This document shows, piece after piece, positions 16,023 through 24,574 of a stretch of 64,000 nt of DNA. Where the stretch lies: NCBI RefSeq assembly GCF_014645235.1, contig NZ_BMLM01000001.1:1054001-1118000 (forward strand), written 5' to 3'. The first letter of the stretch is position 1. Each line of letters starts with the position of its first letter. The notes under the pieces are model-generated. The model saw only the letters and a program-made list of their open reading frames with translations. It had not been told where the DNA came from and did not search any database. The position numbers were made by a program, and so were the translations under genes. The DNA comes from Agrococcus terreus (GTDB lineage: Bacteria; Actinomycetota; Actinomycetes; Actinomycetales; Microbacteriaceae).

Positions 16023-17477
16023 ATGACCAGCACCGCGCAGTCGCGCGCCCGCGGCACCCTCGACCGCTTCTTCAAGATCTCCGAGCGCGGATCGTCCGTG
16101 TCGCAGGAGGTCCGCGGCGGCCTCGTCACCTTCTTCGCGATGGCGTACATCATCGTGCTGAACCCGCTCATCATCGGCGGCTTCTCGGCCGACCAGGCGG
16201 CCGTCGACGTCGAGGGCGGCTGGCTGCCCAACCACCAGGTGGCGGCGGTCACGGCGCTCGTCGGCGGCGTCATGACGCTGCTCATGGGCCTCATCGCGAA
16301 CGTGCCGTTCGGGCTCGCGGCGGGCCTCGGGATCAACTCGTTCCTGGCGTTCGGCCTCATCGGCGAGATCACCTGGCCGGAGGCGATGGGCCTCGTCGTC
16401 ATCAACGGCATCATCATCGTCGTGCTCGGCCTCACGGGCCTGCGGCGCATGATCTTCGACGCCGTCCCGGCGCCGCTGAAGAGCGCCATCACGGTCGGCA
16501 TCGGCCTGTTCATCGCGTTCATCGGCTTCGTCGACGCGGGCTTCGTGCGCACCACGGGCAACGCCTCGCCGCCCGTGCAGCTCGGCGAGGGCGGCTCGAT
16601 CACGTCGCTGCCGACCGTCGTCTTCCTCATCGGGCTCGCGCTCATGGGCATCCTGCTCGCGCGCCGCGTCAAGGGCGCGCTGCTCATCGGCATCGTCGGC
16701 ACCACGATCATCGCCATCGTGCTCGAGGCGATCTTCCGCGTCGGCCCGTCGCTCGGGCAGGACCCGAACGCGTGGAACCTCAACCCGCCCGCGCTGCCCA
16801 CCTCGGTCTTCTCGCTGCCCGACCTCTCGCTCATGGGCCAGGTCTCGCTCACCGGCTCGTTCGAGCGGATCGGCCTGCTCGCGACGACGATGTTCATCTT
16901 CACGCTCGTGTTCATGAACTTCTTCGACGCGATCGGCTCGATGACGGGCCTCGCCCGCCAGGCGGGCATCGCGACCCCCGACGGCCAGTTCCCTGGCCTG
17001 AAGCGCGCGCTCGTCGTCGAGGGCGTCGGCGCCGTCGCGGGCGGCGGCGCGAGCGCCTCGTCGAACACGGTCTTCATCGACTCCGCCGCGGGCATCGGCG
17101 ACGGCGCCCGCACGGGCCTCGCCTCGGTCGTGACGGGCCTGCTGTTCCTCGCGGCGATGTTCCTGACCCCGCTCACCTCGGTCGTGCCGCTCGAGGTCGC
17201 CGCGGCGACGCTCGTCGTGGTCGGCGCGCTCATGATGGCGCAGATCGCCGACATCGACTTCTCGGACTTCCGGGTGGCGCTGCCGGCGTTCCTCACGATC
17301 GTCGTCATGCCGCTGACGTACAACATCGCGAACGGCATCGGCGTCGGCTTCATCGCCTGGGTGCTCGTGAACTCCGTCTCGGGGCGCGCGAAGCAGGTCT
17401 CGCCGCTGCTGTGGATCGTCGCGGCGCTGTTCGTGGTGTTCTTCGCGCGCGGCCCGATCGAGGCGCTGCTCGCCTAG
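16023..17477 (+). CDS. NCS2-family purine permease (AzgA/PbuG-like)
   Basis: 484-residue polytopic transporter for adenine, guanine or hypoxanthine uptake. The start 'EVRGGLVTFFAMAYIIVLNP', 'GLAAGLGINSFLAF' and 'GTSSNTVFIDSAAGI'-like 'GGGASASSNTVFIDSAAGIGDGARTG' segments match the AzgA branch of nucleobase-cation symporters, with about 12-14 hydrophobic helices. ATG at 16023 is preceded by GGAGGA. It is a monocistronic gene, convergent (14 bp) with the ABC exporter-like pair. Which purine is used cannot be told from sequence. Confidence 0.9.
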   Translation: MTSTAQSRARGTLDRFFKISERGSSVSQEVRGGLVTFFAMAYIIVLNPLIIGGFSADQAAVDVEGGWLPNHQVAAVTALVGGVMTLLMGLIANVPFGLAAGLGINSFLAFGLIGEITWPEAMGLVVINGIIIVVLGLTGLRRMIFDAVPAPLKSAITVGIGLFIAFIGFVDAGFVRTTGNASPPVQLGEGGSITSLPTVVFLIGLALMGILLARRVKGALLIGIVGTTIIAIVLEAIFRVGPSLGQDPNAWNLNPPALPTSVFSLPDLSLMGQVSLTGSFERIGLLATTMFIFTLVFMNFFDAIGSMTGLARQAGIATPDGQFPGLKRALVVEGVGAVAGGGASASSNTVFIDSAAGIGDGARTGLASVVTGLLFLAAMFLTPLTSVVPLEVAAATLVVVGALMMAQIADIDFSDFRVALPAFLTIVVMPLTYNIANGIGVGFIAWVLVNSVSGRAKQVSPLLWIVAALFVVFFARGPIEALLA

Positions 17478-17491
17478 GCGAGCGGGGCCGG

Positions 17492-19069
17492 TCAGTCCTC
17501 GCGCGAGACCGCGGCGAGGAGCTCCGGCCAGCGCCGATCGACCTGGCGACCGCCGACGACGACGCCGCCCCAGACGGCGAGGCCGCCGAGCACGAGCCCG
17601 GCCGCGAGGCCGAGCCAGCCGAGCCACGGCAGCCACAGCGCGCCGACGGCCGCCGCGATCACCGGGCCGCCGAGCACGGCGCCGCCAGCGCCCATGACGA
17701 GCAGGCCGAGCAGGGCCTGCCCGCCGCCCGAGGAGCCGCGCCCGAACGGGCTCGACTCGGGGCCGGGCGCCTGGCCCGGCAGCCAGGGGGAGATGGCGGT
17801 GCCGATGCCGGCGACCACCATCGAGACGCCGAGCGTGGCGCCGATCGTTCCGGGCAGCAGCTCCGGCCGGCCGGCGACGAGCGCGCAGACGACGCACGCG
17901 ACGAGCAGCAGCGGCACGGCGACGGCGCCGATCGCGAGCAGGCGGCCCGCGCGGTCGTGGGTGCCGCGGACGCCGGTGAGCACGTGCAGCGCCACCGCGT
18001 CCTTGTCGTAGGCGGTGTCGAGCTGCACCATCGTGGTCACCACGAGGATCGCGAGCAGGGGCGCGAACGCGAGCGCGGCGCTCGCGCCGCCGCCGCCCGC
18101 GAGGCCCGCGCCGAGCACGATGAGCGGCAGCAGGGCGCAGCCCACGACGTTGACGATGTGGCGCGGGTCGCGGAGGCGGTAGCGGATGCCGCGCGCGGCG
18201 ATCGCGCCGACCGGGGTCGCGGGGAGCAACCGGTCGATGAGGGTGCCCGTGCGCACCGCGCCGCCGCCGCTCGCGACGACCGGTGCCGTGAGCCGCGCCG
18301 AGAACGAGCGCGCCCACGCCCACCACAGCACCGCGGCGGTCGCGAGCGCGATCGCCAGCTGCGCAACGGCCACGAGCGGCCGGCCCTCGGCGACGGCGTG
18401 CGCGACGCCCCAGGCCGCGCCGAGCGGCGTCCAGGCGGCCACCTCGGCGGCGGCGCCGATCGCCTCGGCGGGGCTGCCGAGCGCGCTGAGCGCGGCGACG
18501 GCCGCCTGCAGCAGCAGGCCGGAGCCGATGATGAGGAGGGTGGCGAGCACGAGCAGCAGGTCGCGCGTGCTGCGGCGCGCGAGCTGGCGGCCGAGCACGC
18601 CGGCGACCGCGCGGCCGGCGAGCACGCACGTGACGAGCACGAGCGGCGTCGTGAGCGCGGCGGCGACCAGCGCCCCGCCATCGACGCTCCAGCCGACGAG
18701 GCCGAGCCCGAGGGCGAGCAGCGTCGCGACGCCGCCGATGCCGAGCGCGCCCGCGAGCAGCACGGCCGGCAGCAGCCGCGCCGGGCGCACGGGCAGCAGC
18801 GCGAAGAGCTCGGGCGCGAGCCCGTCCTCGCCCGCGACGAGCGTCGATCCGACGGCCCAGCCGAGCACGAGCGCGGCGGCGAGCAGCACGAGCGCGTCGG
18901 GCGCGAGCCCGGGCACCCCGATCCGCAGCGTCGCGATGCCGGCGCCGAGCATCCCGAGCACCGAGAGCGCGCCGATGCCGGTGAGCACGAGCGTCACGAT
19001 CGCCCAGGGGCTGCGCGTGAGCGTGCGGCCGAGCTGCCGCAGGCGCAGGCCTACGACGAGCGCAGCCAC
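17492..19069 (-). CDS. ABC transporter membrane subunit of unknown substrate
   Basis: 525-residue, extremely Ala/Leu-rich protein with about 12 hydrophobic segments and no enzymatic motif, resembling the large permeases of two-component actinobacterial ABC exporters. The GTG start at 19069 lies inside the 3' end of the ATPase gene, giving an 19-bp overlap and translational coupling. A longer upstream extension of this frame is spurious because it would run through the ATPase gene. Drug, lipid or peptide export are all possible; there is no sequence basis to choose. Confidence 0.75.
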   Translation of the reverse strand: MAALVVGLRLRQLGRTLTRSPWAIVTLVLTGIGALSVLGMLGAGIATLRIGVPGLAPDALVLLAAALVLGWAVGSTLVAGEDGLAPELFALLPVRPARLLPAVLLAGALGIGGVATLLALGLGLVGWSVDGGALVAAALTTPLVLVTCVLAGRAVAGVLGRQLARRSTRDLLLVLATLLIIGSGLLLQAAVAALSALGSPAEAIGAAAEVAAWTPLGAAWGVAHAVAEGRPLVAVAQLAIALATAAVLWWAWARSFSARLTAPVVASGGGAVRTGTLIDRLLPATPVGAIAARGIRYRLRDPRHIVNVVGCALLPLIVLGAGLAGGGGASAALAFAPLLAILVVTTMVQLDTAYDKDAVALHVLTGVRGTHDRAGRLLAIGAVAVPLLLVACVVCALVAGRPELLPGTIGATLGVSMVVAGIGTAISPWLPGQAPGPESSPFGRGSSGGGQALLGLLVMGAGGAVLGGPVIAAAVGALWLPWLGWLGLAAGLVLGGLAVWGGVVVGGRQVDRRWPELLAAVSRED

Positions 19070-19812
19070 GACAGCGATCCCTCCCCGAGCGCGTGCGTGC
19101 CGACGAGCGCGAGGAAGCGCTCCTGCAGGCTCGAGCCCGCCCGCACCTCGTCGAGGGCGCCGTCGGCGAGCAGGCGGCCCTCGGCGATGACCGCGACGCG
19201 GTCGCAGAGCGACTCGACGAGCTCCATGACGTGGCTCGAGAGCACGACCGTGCCGCCGCTGCCGACGAAGCCGCGGAGGATCTGGCGGATCGTCTCGCCC
19301 GAGACCGGGTCGACGGCCTCGAAGGGCTCGTCGAGCACGAGCAGGCGCGGGGCGTGGATGAGCGCGCAGGCGAGGCCGATCTTCTTGCGCATGCCCGCCG
19401 AGTAGTCGACGACGAGCGTCGAGCCGGCGCCGGCGAGTCCGAGCGCCTCGAGCAGCTCGCCCGCGCGCTCGCGCACGAGCGGCTCCGGCATGCCGCGGAG
19501 CAGCCCCGTGTAGCGGAGCAGCTCCGAGCCCGAGAGCCGGTCGAACATCCGCACGCCGTCGGGCAGCACGCCCATGCGCGCCTTCGCCGCCGCCGGATCC
19601 GCCCACACGTCGGCGCCGAGCACCCACGCGGAGCCGGCGTCGGGACGCAGGAGGCCCGTCGCCATCGACAGCGTCGTCGTCTTGCCGGCGCCGTTGGGGC
19701 CGAGGAGGCCCAGCATGCTGCCGGCGGGGACGTCGAGGCTCAGGCCGTCGACGGCCGCCTTCGGGCCGAATCGCTTGGTGAGGCCGCGCAGGGCCAGGAC
19801 GGTGTCGGACAT
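19051..19812 (-). CDS. ABC transporter ATP-binding protein
   Basis: 253-residue single nucleotide-binding domain. Walker A is 'LLGPNGAGKTTT' near residue 40, the signature is the variant 'YSAGMRKKIGLACAL' (instead of LSGGQ), Walker B is 'LLVLDEPFEAVDP', and the switch is 'SSHVMELVE'. The YSxGMRxK signature and domain length are typical of CcmA/NatA-like exporter ATPases. ATG at 19812. It forms a two-gene operon with the overlapping permease gene. Confidence 0.9.
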   Translation of the reverse strand: MSDTVLALRGLTKRFGPKAAVDGLSLDVPAGSMLGLLGPNGAGKTTTLSMATGLLRPDAGSAWVLGADVWADPAAAKARMGVLPDGVRMFDRLSGSELLRYTGLLRGMPEPLVRERAGELLEALGLAGAGSTLVVDYSAGMRKKIGLACALIHAPRLLVLDEPFEAVDPVSGETIRQILRGFVGSGGTVVLSSHVMELVESLCDRVAVIAEGRLLADGALDEVRAGSSLQERFLALVGTHALGEGSLSWLRSS

Positions 19813-19909
19813 GCGTCCATCCTCGCCGAGCGCACCTGCGAGCGCCTCCGTCGAGGGGCGGAATCCGACCGGAGGATGACGGCGCCGGCCGGCATCGCGG
19901 CGGGCGCCC

Positions 19910-20827
19910 CTAGTGGAGGATCGCGTTGAGCTCGACGCCGCGGCCGTCGCGCGCGATCGCCTCGACGGCGCCCGTGAGCGAGTTGCGGCGGAAGAGCAGG
20001 GCCGAGCTACCCGAGAGCTCCACGGCCTTGACGGCCGTGCCGTCCGGCAGCTGCACCTTCGTGCCGGCCGTGACGTAGAGCCCCGCCTCGACCACGCAGT
20101 CGTCCCCGAGCGAGATGCCGAGGCCCGCGTTCGCGCCGAGCAGCACCCGCTCGCCGACCCGCACGCGCTGGGTGCCGCCGCCCGACAGCGTGCCCATGAT
20201 CGAGGCGCCGCCGCCGATGTCGGAGCCGTCGCCCACGACGACGCCCGCCGAGATGCGGCCCTCCACCATCGACGTGCCGAGCGTGCCGGCGTTGAAGTTC
20301 ACGAAGCCCTCGTGCATGACGACGGTGCCGGGCGCGAGGTGCGCGCCGAGCCGCACGCGCGAGGCGTCGCCGATGCGGACGCCGTCGGGCACGACGAAGT
20401 CGGTCATGCGCGGGAAGCGGTCGACGAGCTGCACCTGCAGGCCCGCGCGCTGCAGCCGCGCGCGGTGCGCGGTGGCCCAGTCGGGGTCGACGGCGCCGCC
20501 GTTCGTCCACGCGACGATCGGCAGCAGGCCGAAGACGCCGTCGAGGCTCAGCTCGTTCGGCCGCACGAGGCGGTGGCTGAGCAGGTGCAGGCGCAGGTAC
20601 GCGTCCTCGGTCGAGGCGGGCGCCGCATCCAGGTCGATCGCCACGTGGCGGTGCTCGAGCTCGACGCCCCGCTCGGGCACGGGGCCCGCGAGCCCGTCGA
20701 GGTCGCCGCCGCCGATGACGGCCGCGTCGCCGGCGGCCTCCCCGAGCGCCGGCGCGGGGAACCAGGCGTCGAGCACCCGGCCCTCGAAGACGGTGACGAG
20801 CGCATGTCCGTGTGCGGGGCGAGCCAT
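19910..20827 (-). CDS. dapD: 2,3,4,5-tetrahydropyridine-2,6-dicarboxylate N-succinyltransferase (actinobacterial DapD)
   Basis: 305-residue acyltransferase using succinyl-CoA on tetrahydrodipicolinate in lysine/diaminopimelate synthesis. The C-terminal half is a left-handed beta-helix with hexapeptide-like repeats ('[21 protein letters not shown]', '[21 protein letters not shown]'). '[18 protein letters not shown]' holds the catalytic-type glutamate of the trimeric actinobacterial group. '[17 protein letters not shown]' is characteristic of this DapD branch. It is divergent from dapE with only 23 bp between the start codons, whose -10 boxes overlap. Confidence 0.95.
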   Translation of the reverse strand: MARPAHGHALVTVFEGRVLDAWFPAPALGEAAGDAAVIGGGDLDGLAGPVPERGVELEHRHVAIDLDAAPASTEDAYLRLHLLSHRLVRPNELSLDGVFGLLPIVAWTNGGAVDPDWATAHRARLQRAGLQVQLVDRFPRMTDFVVPDGVRIGDASRVRLGAHLAPGTVVMHEGFVNFNAGTLGTSMVEGRISAGVVVGDGSDIGGGASIMGTLSGGGTQRVRVGERVLLGANAGLGISLGDDCVVEAGLYVTAGTKVQLPDGTAVKAVELSGSSALLFRRNSLTGAVEAIARDGRGVELNAILH

Positions 20828-20839
20828 GCTCCGAGTCTA
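20828..20839 (-). promoter_or_regulatory. -10 box of dapD, overlapping that of dapE
   Basis: On the minus strand TAGACT (20839 to 20834) is followed by 6 nt and the dapD ATG. Its first two bases pair with the first two of the dapE -10 box. Confidence 0.65.
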
Positions 20840-20850
20840 GGCTGGGGGCC
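20838..20850 (+). promoter_or_regulatory. -10 box of dapE, overlapping that of dapD
   Basis: TAGGCT (20838-20843) is followed by 7 nt and the dapE ATG at 20851. The shared TA at 20838-20839 makes the two promoters mutually overlapping. Confidence 0.65.
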
Positions 20851-21933
20851 ATGGCCACCCCCGCCCTCGACCTCGCCGCGAGCAGCCCCGACCTCACCCG
20901 CGCGCTGTGCGACATCGACTCCGTCTCGGGCAACGAGGCGCCGCTCGCCGACGCGATCGAGGCGGCCGTGCGGGCGCTGCCGCACCTGGCCGTCGACCGC
21001 ATCGGCGACACCGTCGTCGCGCGCACGCAGCTCGGCCGCGACCGCCGCGTCGTGCTCGCGGGCCACATCGACACCGTGCCGATCAACGGCAACGTGCCCA
21101 CGCGCAACCTCGACGTCGACGGCGAGGCGCACATCTGGGGCCGCGGCACGGTCGACATGAAGGCGGGCGTCGCGGTGCAGCTGAAGCTCGCCGCCGAGCT
21201 CGCCGAGCCCGTCGTCGACCTCACCTGGATCTGGTACGACCACGAGGAGGTGGGGGAGGAGCAGAACGGCCTCCGCCGCCTCGCCGAGGAGCGCCCCGAC
21301 CTCATGGCCGGCGACTTCGCCATCCTCGGCGAGCCGTCGAACGGCGCGATCGAGGGCGGCTGCAACGGCACGATCCGCTTCGAGGTGCGCACGCGGGGCG
21401 TGCGCGCCCACTCGGCCCGCGCGTGGGTGGGCCACAACGCCATCCACGACGCGGCGCAGGTGCTCGGCGTGCTGCAGGCGTACCGGCCCCGGACGATCGC
21501 CGTCGAGGGGCTCGACTACCGCGAGGGCCTCAACGCGGTGCTGATCTCCGGCGGCGTCGCGACGAACGTCATCCCCGACGAGTGCGTCGTGCACGTCAAC
21601 TACCGCTTCGCGCCCTCCCGCACGCTCGACGAGGCGATCGCCCACGTCACCGAGCTCTTCGAGGGCTTCGACGTGCGGGTCGTCGACGCGGCGCCCGGCG
21701 CGCGGCCCGGCCTCGACGCGCCGCTCGCGAAGGAGTTCATCGACGCCGTGGGCCTCGTGCCGCAGCCGAAGTACGGCTGGACCGACGTCGCCCGATTCTG
21801 GGGCCTCGGCATCCCGGCCGTGAACTTCGGGCCAGGCGACCCCTCGAAGGCGCACGCCGACGACGAGTCGGTGCCCGTCGCGCAGATCGAGGCGGCCGAG
21901 GCGAGCCTGCGCACGTGGCTCTCCGGGAGCTGA
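20851..21933 (+). CDS. dapE: Succinyl-diaminopimelate desuccinylase DapE
   Basis: 360-residue di-zinc M20-family hydrolase that removes succinate to give L,L-diaminopimelate. Metal-site segments are visible: 'LAGHIDTVPINGN' (His), 'GRGTVDMKAG' (bridging Asp), 'DHEEVGEEQNG' (catalytic Glu pair) and 'ILGEPSNG'. Further hallmarks are 'GTIRFEVRTRGVRAHSARAWVGHNAIH' and, near the C-terminus, 'NFGPGDPSKAHADDE'. ATG at 20851 is set by the TAGGCT box 7 nt upstream. The next gene starts within its last 19 bp. Confidence 0.95.
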   Translation: MATPALDLAASSPDLTRALCDIDSVSGNEAPLADAIEAAVRALPHLAVDRIGDTVVARTQLGRDRRVVLAGHIDTVPINGNVPTRNLDVDGEAHIWGRGTVDMKAGVAVQLKLAAELAEPVVDLTWIWYDHEEVGEEQNGLRRLAEERPDLMAGDFAILGEPSNGAIEGGCNGTIRFEVRTRGVRAHSARAWVGHNAIHDAAQVLGVLQAYRPRTIAVEGLDYREGLNAVLISGGVATNVIPDECVVHVNYRFAPSRTLDEAIAHVTELFEGFDVRVVDAAPGARPGLDAPLAKEFIDAVGLVPQPKYGWTDVARFWGLGIPAVNFGPGDPSKAHADDESVPVAQIEAAEASLRTWLSGS

Positions 21934-23099
21934 CCCGCCGCCCCGCCCCCGCGGCGGAGCGCTGGTGGCTGTGGCCGCTCGCGCTCTGGATCGTCTCGCG
22001 CCTCGTCTCGACGGCGTTCCTCGTCGCCTTCGCCGGCAGGCAGGAGACGAACAGCTGGACGCCGGCGGCGCCCGACCTCCTCGACTACTCGACGATGTGG
22101 GATTCCCACTGGTACTTCATCGTCTCCCAGTCCGGCTACCCGAGCGAGCCGCCGCTCGACGACGACGGGCACGTCGACGAGAACGCGTGGGCGTTCATGC
22201 CCGTGTACCCGCTGCTCGCGCGCGCCCTCATGCTCACGGGGCTGCCGTGGGAGGGGGCGGCGCTGCTCGTCTCGCTCGCCACCTCCGCGGCGTTCGCCGT
22301 CGTCGCCTACCGACTCTTCCAGGAGATCGCGCCCGGCCGCGAGCGGTTCGCGCTCGCGATCGTGCTGCTCTCGCCCACGGCGCCCGTGCTGCAGCTCGGC
22401 TACGCGGAGCCGCTGTTCCTGCTGCTGCTCGCCGCGGTCCTGCTCGCCTGGCGGCTGCGCCGCTTCGAGTGGCTGTGGGTGCTCATCCCCGTCATGTCGC
22501 TCACGCGGCCGGGCGGCCTCGCGCTCGCGCTCGCGCTCGGGCTGTGGTTCCTGTGGCGCTGGTGGCGCGAGCGCGACGGCTTCGACGCGGCCGAGCGGCT
22601 GGGGCTCGTGCGGCTGGGGCTGTGGAGCGCGCTGTGGGGCTTCGCCTGGCTGCTCGCCTGCACGGTCGTCACCGGCAGCCTCGACACGTACCTCGAGACC
22701 GAGCTCTCGTGGCGGTCCGCCTACATCGGGCGCCAGGAGCTCGTGCCGTTCACGCCGTGGGCGATCGGGCTCGAGTGGTGGTTCGGCCCCTGGTGGCCGC
22801 TGTGGCTCGCCGGCATCGTCGCGGCGGCGGTCGCGCTGCTCGTCGGGCCGTGGGCGCGGGACGTCGCGCTCGAGGCGCGGCTGTGGACGATCGCCTACCT
22901 CGTCTACCTCGCGGCGGTCTGGTTCCCGCAGTCGTCGACCTGGCGGCTCCTCATGCCGATCTTCCCCGCGGCCGTCATCGTCGCGGCCCTCCGGCCCGCC
23001 TGGGCGAGGGCCGCCGTGCTGGGTGCCTCGATCGTGCTGCAGCCGGTGTGGATCTGGTTCTGCTGGCACGTGAACGCGCCAGACTGGACGGTGCCCTGA
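21915..23099 (+). CDS. Polytopic membrane protein, PIG-V/GT-C mannosyltransferase-like
   Basis: 394 residues with roughly 8-10 membrane helices. After the first helix there is a large external loop with 'YSTMWDSHWYFIVSQSGYP', the Asp-containing first-loop motif typical of PIG-V-like GT-C glycosyltransferases that use polyprenyl-phosphate sugars, followed by 'FMPVYPLLAR'. The GTG at 21915 overlaps dapE by 19 bp, suggesting co-transcription. A role in transferring mannose or another sugar to a cell-envelope acceptor is inferred from the motif only. The acceptor is unknown. Confidence 0.75.
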   Translation: MALRELTRRPAPAAERWWLWPLALWIVSRLVSTAFLVAFAGRQETNSWTPAAPDLLDYSTMWDSHWYFIVSQSGYPSEPPLDDDGHVDENAWAFMPVYPLLARALMLTGLPWEGAALLVSLATSAAFAVVAYRLFQEIAPGRERFALAIVLLSPTAPVLQLGYAEPLFLLLLAAVLLAWRLRRFEWLWVLIPVMSLTRPGGLALALALGLWFLWRWWRERDGFDAAERLGLVRLGLWSALWGFAWLLACTVVTGSLDTYLETELSWRSAYIGRQELVPFTPWAIGLEWWFGPWWPLWLAGIVAAAVALLVGPWARDVALEARLWTIAYLVYLAAVWFPQSSTWRLLMPIFPAAVIVAALRPAWARAAVLGASIVLQPVWIWFCWHVNAPDWTVP

Positions 23100-23156
23100 C
23101 CGGCATCCTCCCCGGCGCGGCGCGCCGTCGAGGCCCCACCTATCAGCGGGACATGA

Positions 23157-23162
23157 GATAAT
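23157..23162 (+). promoter_or_regulatory. -10 box of the DUF3117 gene
   Basis: GATAAT, 30 nt before the ATG, is close to consensus TATAAT and lies in a locally AT-richer stretch. The resulting leader of ~24 nt includes AGGGGGAG. Confidence 0.55.
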
Positions 23163-23192
23163 GGCGACACTCTGATCCGAAGGGGGAGCCGC

Positions 23193-23366
23193 ATGGCCGC
23201 CATGAAACCACGCACCGGGGATGGGCCGCTCGAGGCGGTCAAGGAGGGTCGCCTGATCGTCGTGCGCGTCCCGCTTGAGGGCGGCGGACGCCTCGTCGTC
23301 TCCGTCAACGACGAGGAGGCGGCGGCGCTGCACAAGGCGCTCGGCGGGGTCGTCGTCAGCGCCTGA
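23193..23366 (+). CDS. DUF3117 small protein
   Basis: 57-residue protein of the actinobacteria-restricted DUF3117 family. It begins 'MAAMKPRTGDGPLEAVKEGR' and has the family core 'VVRVPLEGGGRLVVSVNDEEAAALHKAL'. The function is unknown; the strict conservation and small size suggest a housekeeping or regulatory partner protein. AGGGGGAG lies upstream of the ATG. It has its own near-consensus -10 box and is followed by a strong hairpin, so it is monocistronic and probably well expressed. In mycobacteria the homologue (Rv1211, from memory) lies in the same dapE-to-tatB interval. Confidence 0.9.
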   Translation: MAAMKPRTGDGPLEAVKEGRLIVVRVPLEGGGRLVVSVNDEEAAALHKALGGVVVSA

Positions 23367-23392
23367 CGCTCGAGCCCGACCCGACCGGTCGC

Positions 23393-23430
23393 AGCGAGGG
23401 GGTCGATCCAGATGGATCGACCCCCTCGCT
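23393..23430. terminator. Bidirectional terminator between DUF3117 and the O-methyltransferase gene
   Basis: A perfect 17-bp stem (23393-23409 with 23414-23430) has tetraloop AGAT. Because it lies between two convergent genes it can serve both. The flanking T-rich signal is absent. Confidence 0.85.
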
Positions 23431-23432
23431 CG

Positions 23433-23452
23433 TGCCCGGCGTGCGCCGGGCA
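23433..23452. terminator. Second hairpin adjacent to the bidirectional terminator
   Basis: Perfect 8-bp stem TGCCCGGC (23433-23440) with GCCGGGCA (23445-23452), loop GTGC, only 2 nt after the 17-bp stem. It ends 13 nt before the methyltransferase stop codon. Confidence 0.6.
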
Positions 23453-23465
23453 GCGTCGGGCGGGA

Positions 23466-24101
23466 TCAGGCCGGGTCGGGCCTGCGGACGATCTGCAGGA
23501 GGCCGTCGCCGACGGGCGAGACGGCGGCCTGGACGGCGTCGCTCGCGGAGAGCGCGCGGAGCAGGTCGCGGAGGTCGCCGACGGCGTCGTCGCGCTGGGC
23601 GGGGTCGGCGACGCGGCCGCCGAGCAGCGCGTGCGCCACGAGCACCGAGCCGCCGACGCGCACGAGCGAGAGCGCGTGCTCGACGTACTCGAGGACGCCC
23701 GCGGGGTCGGCGTCGATGAGGACGACGTCGTAGCTGCCCTCGTTCATGCGCGGGAGCACGTCGCGGGCGCGGCCCGTGATGAGCCGGGCGCGGGTGACGG
23801 GGATGCCCGCCTTCGCGAACGCGGCGCGCGCGTGCTGCTGGTGGTCGAGCTCGGTGTCGATCGACGTGAGCGTGGCCTGCGGGGCGCCGCGCAGCAGCCA
23901 GAGGCCGCTGACCCCGGCGCCGGTGCCGACCTCGAGGATCGCCTGCGCCTGCGTGGCGGCGGCGATCGCGGCCAGCTGCGCGCCCACCGAGGGTGCGACG
24001 GCGGCGATGCCGAGCTCGTGGGAGGCGTCGCGCGCGCCGGTGAGGACCTCGTCCTCGGCGGCGAGCTCGTCCAGGTACTTGGCGATGAGCGATGTGGTCA
24101 C
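23466..24101 (-). CDS. SAM-dependent O-methyltransferase (class I, Rv1220c-like)
   Basis: 211-residue methyltransferase of the catechol/caffeoyl-CoA O-methyltransferase family. The SAM-binding motif I is 'ILEVGTGAGVSGLWLLRG', followed by 'LTSIDTELDHQQHARAAF' and the metal/SAM segment 'YDVVLIDADPAGVLEYV'. The natural substrate is unknown for this actinobacterial branch. The GTG start has GGAGG 4 nt upstream and a TACGCT box before that. In mycobacteria the same gene is next to sigE-rseA-htrA-tatB; here tatB follows directly on the other strand and the sigma-factor genes are absent. Confidence 0.88.
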   Translation of the reverse strand: MTTSLIAKYLDELAAEDEVLTGARDASHELGIAAVAPSVGAQLAAIAAATQAQAILEVGTGAGVSGLWLLRGAPQATLTSIDTELDHQQHARAAFAKAGIPVTRARLITGRARDVLPRMNEGSYDVVLIDADPAGVLEYVEHALSLVRVGGSVLVAHALLGGRVADPAQRDDAVGDLRDLLRALSASDAVQAAVSPVGDGLLQIVRRPDPA

Positions 24102-24117
24102 GGTTCCTCCGGCCTCG

Positions 24118-24123
24118 AGCGTA
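24118..24123 (-). promoter_or_regulatory. -10 box of the O-methyltransferase gene
   Basis: Minus-strand TACGCT (24123 to 24118). The predicted start site (about 24111) falls at the beginning of GGAGG, giving a minimal ~10-nt leader that is essentially the ribosome-binding site. Confidence 0.5.
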
Positions 24124-24169
24124 CCGACGCGCCCCTCCGCTCCCGCCGCGGCTCGCCGCGCGCCTCGAC

Positions 24170-24181
24170 TACCCTGGAGGC
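24170..24181 (+). promoter_or_regulatory. -10 box of a probably leaderless tatB transcript
   Basis: TACCCT (24170-24175), then 6 nt (GGAGGC) and the GTG at 24182. The GGAGG is too close to the start to work as a normal ribosome-binding site. Confidence 0.6.
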
Positions 24182-24553
24182 GTGTCCTTCGCCGGCATCA
24201 CCCTCGACAAGCTCCTGCTCATCGCAGTGCTCGCCGCGCTGCTCCTGGGCCCGGAGCGCCTGCCCGCGCTCGCGGAGAAGCTGGGGGCGCTCGTGCGGGG
24301 CCTGCGCGACATGGCGACGGGCGCGAAGGACCGCATGCGCGAGGAGATGGGCCCGGAGTTCGACGAGGTCGACTGGCGCAAGCTCGACCCGCGGCAGTAC
24401 GACCCGCGCCGCATCGTGATGCAGGCGCTGCAGGACGACCCGGCGCCGAAGCCCGACTTCGCGGCCGCGGCCGCCGCGTCCTCGGTCGCGACCGTCTCGT
24501 CGCTGCCGAAGCGGCACGACGGCCCGATGCGCTTCGACGACGAGGCCACCTGA
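24182..24553 (+). CDS. tatB: Twin-arginine translocase subunit TatB
   Basis: 123-residue membrane-anchored Tat component that recognises folded twin-arginine substrates with TatC. A single N-terminal helix (about residues 8-20) ends in 'LLGPERLPALAEKLG', the TatA/B hinge with a conserved Pro. An amphipathic helix ('LVRGLRDMATGAKDRMREEMG') and the TatB-type 'EFDEVDWRKLDPRQYDPRRIV' follow. The long acidic/polar C-terminus fits TatB rather than TatA. Its neighbours in mycobacteria (methyltransferase on one side, mrp on the other) are the same. Confidence 0.9.
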   Translation: MSFAGITLDKLLLIAVLAALLLGPERLPALAEKLGALVRGLRDMATGAKDRMREEMGPEFDEVDWRKLDPRQYDPRRIVMQALQDDPAPKPDFAAAAAASSVATVSSLPKRHDGPMRFDDEAT

Positions 24554-24574
24554 TCGGCGCAACGACCTGCGCGG

